From Arthrobacter_B citreus (GTDB taxonomy: Bacteria; Actinomycetota; Actinomycetes; Actinomycetales; Micrococcaceae): 64,000 bases of DNA. The notes below the pieces were generated by a model. It ran no database searches and was not told the origin of the DNA. It saw only the letters and a list, made by a program, of their open reading frames with translations. Of the stretch, positions 34,387 to 42,850 are shown piece by piece. The stretch's first letter is position 1, and each line of letters opens with the position of its first letter. Where the stretch lies: the NCBI RefSeq assembly GCF_042429235.1, contig NZ_JBHMBA010000002.1; one strand, written 5' to 3'. Made by a program: the position numbers and the translations under genes.

Positions 34387-35408
34387 CAGGCAATCTCCAT
34401 CATCATCGTGTTCAGTCCCGATCCCACGCCCATGCAGAGCACCCGGTCGCCGGGATTCAGTGTGCGCGACTCCTGGGCCAGGGTCATCGGCAGCGACGCC
34501 GGCCCCACGTTGCCCCAGCGCGGGAAGGTGATCGGTACCCGGTCCCGGACCAGGTCCACGGCCTTGATAATGGCGTTGGTGTAGGAATTGGACACCTGGT
34601 GAGTGACGTAGCGGTCCATGGAACGCCAGTCCCAGCCCTTTTCATGTGCCTCGTCCCAGGCATTGACCACCAGCTCCAGGCCGCCGTCGAGCAGTCCCTT
34701 GGTGTCCGTGTACATGCCGTCGACCCCGCCGACACACAGCTCATGGTGTTCGGTGCCCGCCCGGGACACGCCGCCCATGATCCGGTGGGAACCGGGGTTT
34801 TCGTCCGCGCGGCCGATAACGGCTGCCGCGGCGCCGGAGCCCAGGGTCAGGGTGGCGAACTCGCGCAGGTAATCCTCGCGGGTGGAATCGGGGTGGTTCA
34901 GGCGCGCGAACGTGGCCTCCTGGGTGCCCTGCGCGTCTTCGCCGGCCACGATCAGGGCGTACTTGATCTGGCCGGATTCGATCATGTTCGCTGCCAGGGT
35001 CATGCCGTTAACGAACCCGAGGCACGCATTGGCCAGATCAAAGTTCAGGGCGGATGACGGCAGTCCCAGGGCGTTGTGGATCTTGACGGCAACCGAGGGT
35101 TCAAGGTTGCGCCGGGTCACCGAGGTGTTGATCAGCAGGCCGATCTCGGATGGCTCCACACCGGCCTCGGCAATGGCCTTCGCGCCCGCCTCAATGGCGG
35201 CGTCGTCAAAATCGGTGCCCGGCGACCACCACCTGCGCTCACTCACCCCGGCAACCCGTTCGAGGAGCCGTTTGGAGAGCCGGAGCCGTTTCAGGGACGG
35301 CGCAAGCCGCTCGTCGAATTCAGCTGAGGTCATAACTACCGGTGCTTCAACGCTGGTAACGCTGAGAAGAGCCGTGTTTTTATGCTGGAAGTTGAAGTTC
35401 CCGGTCAA
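34383..35408 (-). CDS. oleA: OleA, long-chain acyl-CoA condensing thiolase
   Basis: 341 residues, KAS III fold. Joins two fatty acyl-CoAs head to head to a 2-alkyl-3-ketoacid. Active-site Cys in FDLANACLGFVNGM, His in YVTHQVSNSYTNAI and Asn in GNVGPASLPMTLAQ. The chosen TTG start follows AAGG by eight bases and gives LTGNFNFQHKNTALLSV, the beginning I expect for actinobacterial OleA; the open frame runs 25 codons further up. First gene of the ole operon and divergent from smc. Confidence 0.88.
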   Translation of the reverse strand: MTGNFNFQHKNTALLSVTSVEAPVVMTSAEFDERLAPSLKRLRLSKRLLERVAGVSERRWWSPGTDFDDAAIEAGAKAIAEAGVEPSEIGLLINTSVTRRNLEPSVAVKIHNALGLPSSALNFDLANACLGFVNGMTLAANMIESGQIKYALIVAGEDAQGTQEATFARLNHPDSTREDYLREFATLTLGSGAAAAVIGRADENPGSHRIMGGVSRAGTEHHELCVGGVDGMYTDTKGLLDGGLELVVNAWDEAHEKGWDWRSMDRYVTHQVSNSYTNAIIKAVDLVRDRVPITFPRWGNVGPASLPMTLAQESRTLNPGDRVLCMGVGSGLNTMMMEIAW

Positions 35409-35623
35409 AATGCCTGCCTTGTCTCCTGCTGAAGTGATCCCGATGGCCGGCTGGGGGCAGCCCGCATCCACGTTCTGATTCACTTGTTCCTTAGAGAATC
35501 CTACGTTCCCTCTGGGGCGCGAGGGACGCGGGGGTCGTGATTACGCTCTGCGAGTACTGCAGTTAAGTCTCAGGCACCAAGTAGATTTAAGGAATCACCC
35601 GCCCGCAGGAAAGATTGGCCCCC

Positions 35624-38600
35624 GTGCATTTGAAGACGCTGACGATGCGTGGATTTAAGTCCTTCGCATCAGCCACCACGTTCGAGTTCGAACCCGGTGT
35701 CACCGCGGTGGTGGGCCCCAACGGGTCCGGAAAGTCGAATGTGGTGGACGCCCTGGCCTGGGTTATGGGGGAGCAGGGCGCCAAGACGCTGCGCGGCGGG
35801 AAGATGGAAGACGTCATTTTTGCCGGGACCAGCGGCCGCCCGGCGCTCGGCCGCGCCCAGGTGTCACTGACCATCGACAACGCCGACGGCGCCCTGCCGA
35901 TCGAATACTCCGAGGTCACCATTTCCCGGACCCTCTTCCGCGCCGGGGGCTCCGAATACGCCATCAACGGTTCTCCCGCCCGGCTGCTGGACATCCAGGA
36001 GCTGCTGTCCGATTCCGGTCTTGGCCGTGAGATGCATGTCATAGTTGGGCAGGGGCAGCTGGACCGGATCCTGCACGCCGGGGCCGACGAGCGCCGCGGC
36101 TTCATTGAAGAAGCCGCGGGAATCCTCAAACACCGCCGCCGGCGGGAAAAAACCGTGCGCAAGCTCGACGCGATGCAGGCCAACCTGGCCCGGTTGACCG
36201 ACCTCACCTCGGAACTGCGCCGCCAGCTCGGCCCCTTGGGCAAGCAGGCCGCCGTCGCGCGCCGTGCCCGCACCGTGCAGCAGGACGCCCGGGACGCCCG
36301 GGCCCGGCTGCTCGCCGATGACCTGGTGACCCTGACCGGAGCCCTGGCCCGGGACGCGGCCGAAGAAACGGCGCTGCTGGCCCGGCGGGAGGCGGCAGCC
36401 GCCGCGCTGGCGGCCGCCCGTGCCCGCCAGGCCGAGCTCGAGGGGCTCGCCGCGCAGGCCACGCCCCGGGTCAACGCCGCCCGTGACACCTGGTACTCCC
36501 TGTCCTCGCAGCGGGAACGCTTCCTGTCCCTGGCTGCCCTCGCTGAGGAACGGCGGCGGCTGCTGGGCTCCTCCGAGCACCGGGAGGAAACCGGCGCCGA
36601 TCCCGAGCGGTTGCAGGCGCAGGCTGAGCGGGTCCGGGCCGAGGCGGCCGCACTGCTGGAGTCCATCGGGGAACGGCGCGGAGCGCTGGAGGACGCCGAG
36701 GAAATCCGCGCGGATGCGGAAGCTGCAGCCGCAGCCGAAGAGCAGCGTCTGGCCGCCGTGCTCCGTGCAGCCGCTGATCGGCGCGAGGGCCTGGCACGGC
36801 TTTCCGGCGCGGTCGGTGCCGCCCGGTCCCGGGTGGACGCGGCCGAGGCTGAGCTTGGCCGGCTGCGCGCCTCCATCACCGAAGGCGAGGAACGGCGCCG
36901 GGAGGCGCAGCAGGAGTTCACTGCCCTGGAGAACTCCGCCGCCGGTGCCGAGGAAGGCGAAGAAGGGCTGGACGCCGAGTACGAGGATGCCCTCGCCGAG
37001 CTTGAGGCGGCTTCGGCTGCGTTGGAGGACCTGCGCCGCACCAAGCAGGAAGCCGAACGTGAACGCGAGACCCTGACAGCGCGCCGCGACGCCCTGCGGG
37101 TGGGGTTGGACCGCCGGGACGGGTCCGCGCTCCTGTTGGATTCCGGGCTCGACGGCGTGCTCGAACCCTTCGCGCAGATGCTCACCGTCCGCCCCGGCTA
37201 TGAACGCGCCGTAACCGCGGCCCTGGGATCAGCCGCCGCGGCAGTGGCCGTGGCCGACACAAGCGCCGCCGTGCGTGCCATGACCCATCTGCGGGATGCC
37301 GACGGCGGGCAGATTGACCTGGTGCTGGCCGGCCCTGCCCGGGAAACGCCCGAAGCGCGCAACATCAACGGCGGCCAGGAACCGCGGGATGCCCGCCGCC
37401 CAGACCCGGGAAGCGGCGCCTTCTGGGCCGTTGATGCCGTGCAGGCGCCGGAACAGCTGCAGCGCACGCTCGCCGGGCTGCTGGACGGCGTTGTCATTGT
37501 CGAATCCCTGGCCGCTGCCGCCGATGTGCTTTCCGGCCGGCCCGAGCTGACGGCCGTCACGGTTGAGGGCGAAGTTCTTTCGGCCTACGCCGGCCGCGGC
37601 GGGTCGGCCTCAGCACCGGGCCTGATTGAACTGCAGGCGGCGGTGGAGGAGACCGAGGACCGGATCCGCGCTGCCGCTGCCCGGTCCGAACAGGCGGGCT
37701 TTGCCCTCTCCGGAGCCGTGGCACGCCGTGACGCGGCCCAGTCCCGGACCGATGCCGCGCTGGCTGCCCTGCATGAATCCGATGCCCGCTTGGCCGCCGT
37801 GGCCGAGCGGCTCGGAACGCTGGGGTCCGCCCTGCGCTCGGCAGTGGGGGAATCCGAGCGGCTGCAGCGGCTCGTCAGCGCGGCAGAGGCCAACCTTGCC
37901 GCGGAACAGGAAGCACTGGCCGCGGCTGCTGCCAGGCTCGCGGCCGCGGGTGATGCGCCCGCGGAGGAGGAACCGTCAACGGACCAGCGTGAGGCCCTGG
38001 CGCTCGCGGCCGCCGAAGCCCGCCGCGCCGAAACCGAAGCCCGGCTGGCGCTGCGCAGTGCTGAGGAACAGCACAAAGCCGTGGCCGGCCGGGCCGCCGG
38101 ACTCGAACGGGCGGCGGAAAGCGAACGCCGGGCACGGGCCGCGGCCGAGGTCCGCGCCCGGCGTCGTGCCCGGCAGGCTGCCAAGGCAACGGCGGTGGCC
38201 GAGGCCGCACGCGAGGTGCTGCGCTTCATGGATGTCTCCCTGGAACTGGCCGCCGCCGAGCGGGACCACGCAGAGGCCGTGCGCACCGCCTGGGACGCGG
38301 AACTGGCCACTGTCCGGACCGCCGCCGCGGATGCCGGCGCCGAGGTAGCCAAGCTCACCGACTCGGTGCACCGTGATGAACTGGCCCGGGCCCAGCAACA
38401 GCTGCGCGTCGAGGCGCTCGAAACCCGGGCCGTGGAGGAACTGGGGCTCACGCCGGATCATCTGGTGGCCGAGTTCGGCCCCGATCAGCCGGTTCCGGTC
38501 CCGGTGGAAAGCGCCGACGGCACAGGCGGCGGCAAATGGGCCGCCCTGCATGCTCCGGTGGACGAGGACGGGAACCCGCTGCTGACCGGAGTGCCCTATG

Positions 38601-39256
38601 ACCGGGCCACCCAGGAAAAGCGGCTGAAGCAGGCCGAGCGCGACCTGGCCGCCCTGGGCCGGGTTAACCCGCTGGCGCTGGAGGAGTTCGCAGCGCTGGA
38701 GGAGCGGCACACATTCCTGAGCACCCAGCTGGAGGACCTCAAGGCAACCCGCCGTGACCTGCTGGACATTATTAAGGACGTGGACCGACAGGTGGAACAG
38801 GTCTTCACCGCCGCCTACCGCGACACCGCGGAGCAGTTTGAACGCGTCTTCGCCACGCTCTTCCCCGGCGGGGAGGGCCGGCTTGTGCTCACCGATCCCG
38901 GGGACATGCTGACCACCGGCATTGAAATCCAGGCCCGGCCGGCGGGCAAGAAGATCAAGCGGCTGTCCCTTCTCTCGGGCGGGGAGCGGTCACTGACCGC
39001 CGTGGCCCTGCTGGTGGCGATCTTCAAGGCCAGGCCTTCGCCGTTCTACGTGATGGACGAGGTGGAGGCCGCATTGGATGACACCAACCTGGGCCGGCTG
39101 CTCACCATCTTCGAGGAGCTGAAGGAATCCAGCCAGCTGATCGTGATTACCCACCAGAAACGCACCATGGAAATCGCCGATGCGCTGTACGGCGTCACGA
39201 TGCAGGGCGACGGCGTTTCCACGGTCATCAGCCAGCGGCTGGACAAGGCCTCATAA
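35624..39256 (+). CDS. smc: Chromosome segregation protein SMC
   Basis: 1210 residues. Walker A GPNGSGKSN at 31-39 in the N-terminal head, two long coiled-coil arms rich in Ala, Glu and Arg around a central hinge near residues 500-660, and the C-terminal head with the ABC signature LSGGERSLTAVALL and Walker B FYVMDEVEAALDD. Forms the ATP-driven DNA-loop-extruding condensin with ScpA/B. GTG start with AGGAAAG upstream; a TTG three codons earlier is possible. The hinge region has an insertion (around EARNINGGQEPRDARRPDPG). Confidence 0.97.
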   Translation: MHLKTLTMRGFKSFASATTFEFEPGVTAVVGPNGSGKSNVVDALAWVMGEQGAKTLRGGKMEDVIFAGTSGRPALGRAQVSLTIDNADGALPIEYSEVTISRTLFRAGGSEYAINGSPARLLDIQELLSDSGLGREMHVIVGQGQLDRILHAGADERRGFIEEAAGILKHRRRREKTVRKLDAMQANLARLTDLTSELRRQLGPLGKQAAVARRARTVQQDARDARARLLADDLVTLTGALARDAAEETALLARREAAAAALAAARARQAELEGLAAQATPRVNAARDTWYSLSSQRERFLSLAALAEERRRLLGSSEHREETGADPERLQAQAERVRAEAAALLESIGERRGALEDAEEIRADAEAAAAAEEQRLAAVLRAAADRREGLARLSGAVGAARSRVDAAEAELGRLRASITEGEERRREAQQEFTALENSAAGAEEGEEGLDAEYEDALAELEAASAALEDLRRTKQEAERERETLTARRDALRVGLDRRDGSALLLDSGLDGVLEPFAQMLTVRPGYERAVTAALGSAAAAVAVADTSAAVRAMTHLRDADGGQIDLVLAGPARETPEARNINGGQEPRDARRPDPGSGAFWAVDAVQAPEQLQRTLAGLLDGVVIVESLAAAADVLSGRPELTAVTVEGEVLSAYAGRGGSASAPGLIELQAAVEETEDRIRAAAARSEQAGFALSGAVARRDAAQSRTDAALAALHESDARLAAVAERLGTLGSALRSAVGESERLQRLVSAAEANLAAEQEALAAAAARLAAAGDAPAEEEPSTDQREALALAAAEARRAETEARLALRSAEEQHKAVAGRAAGLERAAESERRARAAAEVRARRRARQAAKATAVAEAAREVLRFMDVSLELAAAERDHAEAVRTAWDAELATVRTAAADAGAEVAKLTDSVHRDELARAQQQLRVEALETRAVEELGLTPDHLVAEFGPDQPVPVPVESADGTGGGKWAALHAPVDEDGNPLLTGVPYDRATQEKRLKQAERDLAALGRVNPLALEEFAALEERHTFLSTQLEDLKATRRDLLDIIKDVDRQVEQVFTAAYRDTAEQFERVFATLFPGGEGRLVLTDPGDMLTTGIEIQARPAGKKIKRLSLLSGGERSLTAVALLVAIFKARPSPFYVMDEVEAALDDTNLGRLLTIFEELKESSQLIVITHQKRTMEIADALYGVTMQGDGVSTVISQRLDKAS

Positions 39257-39292
39257 GCGGCACCGCCGGAATCCGTCCGCCGGAGGGTTGGC

Positions 39293-40024
39293 CTAGCGGG
39301 CGTAGCGGAGCACAAAATTGCGCAGGATCAGCGGTGGCACGCTGACGTCGGCGCCGCGCACCGAGTCGCGGACGGCGTCGGCTTCCTCGGGCGGAAAGTA
39401 GCCGGCGTGCCGGTAGACAGTGATCCGGGTCAGCAGCCCCGGAACGTCCAGCTCGGGATGGAACTGCGTGGCGTAGAGGTTCTCCTTGACCCGGAACATC
39501 TGCACCGGGCAGGTGGAGGAGCCGGCCAGGTTCACGGCGTTGGGCGGCAGCACGGAAATGGCCTCCCGGTGGCCCACAAACGCACTGAAGGAATCCGGAA
39601 CTCCCGCCAGCATCGGATCGAGCCGTCCGTCTTCGGTGAGCTTGATGTCCACGGCGCCGATGGCTTCGCCGAACTGACGGTCCACCGTGCCGCCCTGATG
39701 CCGGCCCAGCGTTCCCACCCCGTAGCAGGCGCCCAGGAACGGGAAGTCCCGTTCCACGACCTCGTCCAGGAGCAGGCCCAGTTCGCTTTCCACCCGCAGC
39801 TGCAGTTCCGACTTGGTGCTGTCCGGATCGCTGGCGTTGAACGGGCTGCCGCTGACAAAGATGCCGCTGTACCGGTCCAGATCGATGCGGGGCAGCGGGC
39901 CGGCCTCAAGCCGGATGCGGTGCAGCTGCTCCGGCAGGAGGTTTCCGAAGCGCAGGAACGCTTCGTATTCTTCATCGGCGGCAGTGTCTTCGGCGCGCGA
40001 GGCCAACAGCAGGAAGGGCTTCAT
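39293..40024 (-). CDS. Class I glutamine amidotransferase-like protein
   Basis: 243 residues. Nucleophile Cys in FPFLGACYGVGTLG, His in YATQFHPELDVPG with following Glu-like residues, and the oxyanion GIFVSGSPFN. This is the stand-alone GATase1 group often annotated as GMP synthase-like amidotransferase; the acceptor reaction is unknown. Its ATG overlaps the MFS gene stop (ATGA), so the two are co-transcribed. Confidence 0.85.
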   Translation of the reverse strand: MKPFLLLASRAEDTAADEEYEAFLRFGNLLPEQLHRIRLEAGPLPRIDLDRYSGIFVSGSPFNASDPDSTKSELQLRVESELGLLLDEVVERDFPFLGACYGVGTLGRHQGGTVDRQFGEAIGAVDIKLTEDGRLDPMLAGVPDSFSAFVGHREAISVLPPNAVNLAGSSTCPVQMFRVKENLYATQFHPELDVPGLLTRITVYRHAGYFPPEEADAVRDSVRGADVSVPPLILRNFVLRYAR

Positions 40025-41370
40025 TCTTCGATCGTAGTGCGGGACGGCCCGGCTGTTGAGTCCGGGGCGGGGGAGGGTTTCCCCTGCGCTTCGGGGGTGG
40101 CCCGCTTGCCGTCCGCGGAAGCGGTTCCAGCCGCGGGTCCGGGCACCTCGTCGTCGGGAACCGACGGAGCCGGAGCGCTCGCCTCGGGCTCCAGCGTTTC
40201 CCGCGCGCCGATCCAGGCGAAGCACGCCATGATGACAATGGCTCCGGTGACGCCAAAGGCCCAGCTGAAGCCCAGGTAGTCGGCCAGCAGCCCGGCCAGG
40301 ATGGGGCCCACAATGGCGCCGCTGTCGCTGGCCATCTGGAAGGTGGCCAGCACCTTCCCACCGCTGCGGTCGTTACCCACCACATCGCCGACGGCTGCCT
40401 GCTGCGCCGGGTTCAGCAGCCCGGTGCCCATGCCCGCAATAACGGAAACCACCAGGAACATCGGCACGTTGGTGCTGAAACCAATCGCCGCGGTGGCCAG
40501 GGCATTGACCGCGAGGCCGGTCAGCACCAGGGGACGCCGGCCCCAACTGTCGGCCAGCCGCCCGGAGAAGGTCAGGACGACGGCGGTGCCGACGGCAAAG
40601 GCGGTCAGCGAAATGCCGGCAATCTCCGGTCCGGCGCTCAGGGCCGCGGCCGCAAACAGCGGCAGCAGGGAGTTCCGCACCCCGAAGGAGGACCATCCGT
40701 TGGCGAAGCTTGAGGCCAGTGCCGCCCGGTATGCGGAGTCGCCCAGCGCCTCGCGGACCGTCAGCACCGGACGGGCCGCGGGCTTGGTTTCGCCCTCGGC
40801 CAGCCGTGCGTCCTTCAAATGGACGGCGACGACTGTGGCTGCCACCACCAGCGCCGCGGCATAGACCAGGAACGGAACCCGCAGGCCAAAGCCGGCCAGC
40901 AGGCCGCCGGCCAGCGGGCCGGCGATGTTGCCCAGGAGGAAGGATGATGCGTATGCGCTGGACACCCGGCCCCGCACCGACGGCTTGGCCAGCCGGATGA
41001 TCAGCGCCATGGCCGAAATGGTGAACATGGTGGAACCGATGCCGCCGAGGCCGCGGAAAATCAGCAGCTGCCAGTAACTGCCGGCAAAGGCACAGGCAGC
41101 GGTGGACACGGCAACGATCAGCAGCCCGGCAATGTACACCGGGCGCTCGCCGAACTTCTCCAGCAGGGCGCCTCCGGCCGGAGCGAAGACCAGCCGGGTA
41201 AAGGCGAAGGCACTGACAATGACTGAGGAAGCGGCAACTCCGACGTTGAAGCTTTGGGCGAACTGCGGCAGCACCGGCGCCACGAGGCCGAAGCCCAGGG
41301 CGATCACGAAAGCGGCGGCAATGAGGACTTTGATTTCCCGCGGTATCGCGAGACGGGGAGCACGAACCAT
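40021..41370 (-). CDS. Major facilitator superfamily drug-efflux-type transporter
   Basis: 449 residues with about 12 hydrophobic helices. The N-terminal half has FVIALGFGLVAPVLPQFAQS, and RLVFAPAGGALLEKFGERPVYIAG carries the MFS loop 2-3 signature (G-x-x-x-[DE]-[KR]-x-G-x-[RK]). The last 60 residues are an unstructured Pro/Ala/Glu tail. Likely exports a small compound; substrate unknown. Confidence 0.87.
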   Translation of the reverse strand: MVRAPRLAIPREIKVLIAAAFVIALGFGLVAPVLPQFAQSFNVGVAASSVIVSAFAFTRLVFAPAGGALLEKFGERPVYIAGLLIVAVSTAACAFAGSYWQLLIFRGLGGIGSTMFTISAMALIIRLAKPSVRGRVSSAYASSFLLGNIAGPLAGGLLAGFGLRVPFLVYAAALVVAATVVAVHLKDARLAEGETKPAARPVLTVREALGDSAYRAALASSFANGWSSFGVRNSLLPLFAAAALSAGPEIAGISLTAFAVGTAVVLTFSGRLADSWGRRPLVLTGLAVNALATAAIGFSTNVPMFLVVSVIAGMGTGLLNPAQQAAVGDVVGNDRSGGKVLATFQMASDSGAIVGPILAGLLADYLGFSWAFGVTGAIVIMACFAWIGARETLEPEASAPAPSVPDDEVPGPAAGTASADGKRATPEAQGKPSPAPDSTAGPSRTTIEE

Positions 41371-41478
41371 GATGCCTAGATTCTCTCAGACCAACACCCA
41401 TTCCGGGGATCCGTGCCCCGTCCACCGGCGCCGCCTCCGCGGCCGGCCCGCGGGTGCCCGGAAACACACCGGTGTGAC

Positions 41479-42708
41479 ATGCTGGAGAGCGTGAATGAGA
41501 CTCTTTCGATTGTGATCTATGTGGTCCTCGCCCTTGCGGTGGTCGGATCCGTGGCAGCCCTGCTGGTGCGGACCCGCCGAACACCCAAGGGCATGTATCC
41601 CACCACCCGTGACGCCAATGATCCGGTGACCGGTGCGGGAGCGCATGCCGCGGGCACCGACGTCCTGGACGCGCCGCCCGCGGGCACCGCGCCCCCGGCG
41701 GAGACCGGCGTCGTCGTCCCCGATGACCTGCGCGACCTCGAGGAAGCGGCGCCCGCTCCCGAAGCTCCCACGGTTGAGACGCCGGAACCGGTGCAGGGCC
41801 GGCTGGCCCGGCTGCGCGCCCGGCTCGCCAAATCCAACAATGCGCTGGGCAAGGCGCTGTTGGCGCTGCTGTCCAGCGACAAGATCGACGAAGACGTATG
41901 GGACGAGATCGAGGAAACGCTGCTGCTGGCGGACCTCGGCACCGAACCGACCATGGAACTCGTGGACGCCCTGCGCGAGCGGGTCAAGATCTCCGGCAGC
42001 CGGGATCCGCAGGAAGTGCACCAGATGCTCCGCGAGGAGCTGATCAAGATCGTTGATCCGACCATGGACCGTTCCCTGGCCGTCACCCGCCACCCGGACA
42101 AGCCCGCCGTCGTCATGGTGGTGGGTGTGAACGGCGTCGGCAAGACGACCACCGTGGGCAAGCTCGCCCGCGTCCTGGTGGCCGAGGACAAGGACGTCCT
42201 GCTGGGCGCCGCTGACACCTTCCGCGCCGCCGCCGCCGAGCAGCTGGCCACCTGGGGACAGCGCGTGGGCGTTCCCACCGTGAAGTCCGACGTCGACGGC
42301 GCCGATCCTGCCTCCGTGGCCTTCGAGGCCGTCAAGGCAGGAATCGACGGCGAAGTGGACGTGGTCCTGATCGACACCGCCGGGCGCCTGCAGAACAAGG
42401 TGGGCCTGATGGACGAGCTGGGCAAGGTCAAGCGCGTCATTGAAAAGCAGGCCGAGGTGGACGAAGTCCTGCTGGTCCTGGACGCCACCACCGGGCAGAA
42501 CGGCCTGATGCAGGCAAAGGTCTTCTCCGAGGTCGTCAACATCACCGGCATCGTGCTGACCAAGCTGGACGGAACCGCCAAGGGCGGCATCGTCGTCGCG
42601 ATCCAGCGCACCCTGGGTGTGCCGGTGAAGCTCGTCGGCCTGGGCGAGGGCGCCGATGACCTGGCGCCGTTCGAAGCCGAGAGCTTCGTGGACGCACTGC
42701 TGGGCTAA
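41479..42708 (+). CDS. ftsY: Signal recognition particle receptor FtsY
   Basis: 409 residues. An N-terminal membrane helix (LSIVIYVVLALAVVGSVAALL), a Pro/Ala/Glu linker, then the SRP NG GTPase domain: GVNGVGKTTTVGKLARVL (G1), DTFRAAAAEQLATW (G2/insertion box), VVLIDTAGRLQNK (G3), TKLDGTAKGG (G4) and GLGEGADDLAPF at the end. Docks the ribosome-SRP complex at the membrane; ffh is also in this window. ATG taken; a GTG four codons later is an alternative start. Confidence 0.96.
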   Translation: MLESVNETLSIVIYVVLALAVVGSVAALLVRTRRTPKGMYPTTRDANDPVTGAGAHAAGTDVLDAPPAGTAPPAETGVVVPDDLRDLEEAAPAPEAPTVETPEPVQGRLARLRARLAKSNNALGKALLALLSSDKIDEDVWDEIEETLLLADLGTEPTMELVDALRERVKISGSRDPQEVHQMLREELIKIVDPTMDRSLAVTRHPDKPAVVMVVGVNGVGKTTTVGKLARVLVAEDKDVLLGAADTFRAAAAEQLATWGQRVGVPTVKSDVDGADPASVAFEAVKAGIDGEVDVVLIDTAGRLQNKVGLMDELGKVKRVIEKQAEVDEVLLVLDATTGQNGLMQAKVFSEVVNITGIVLTKLDGTAKGGIVVAIQRTLGVPVKLVGLGEGADDLAPFEAESFVDALLG

Positions 42709-42746
42709 CAACACCGGCAGACAGCCTCAGCAGCACCGCTGATACG

Positions 42747-42788
42747 CAAAGGGCTCCGCACTTCCTTGGGGAAGTGCGGAGCCCTTTG
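42747..42788. terminator. Terminator after ftsY
   Basis: A 19-base perfect stem (42747-42765 with 42770-42788; CAAAGGGCTCC at the base) closed by a TTGG tetraloop and followed by TTTGTCC. It lies between convergent ftsY and the glycosidase gene and should stop both. Confidence 0.9.
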
Positions 42789-42850
42789 TTTGTCCTGCAG
42801 CTGTTTGTCCTGCAGCAGGGCCTTTCTGCCCGGCTGCCCGGCTGCCCCGG

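Noticed and set aside
32971..34584. A 537-codon plus-strand frame opposite oleBC
   Set aside because: Gly/Gln-rich shadow over a gene with all catalytic motifs on the other strand.
35587..37185. A 532-codon minus-strand open frame opposite smc
   Set aside because: Ser/Arg-rich low-complexity translation caused by the third-position GC bias of smc; no start context and no family motif.
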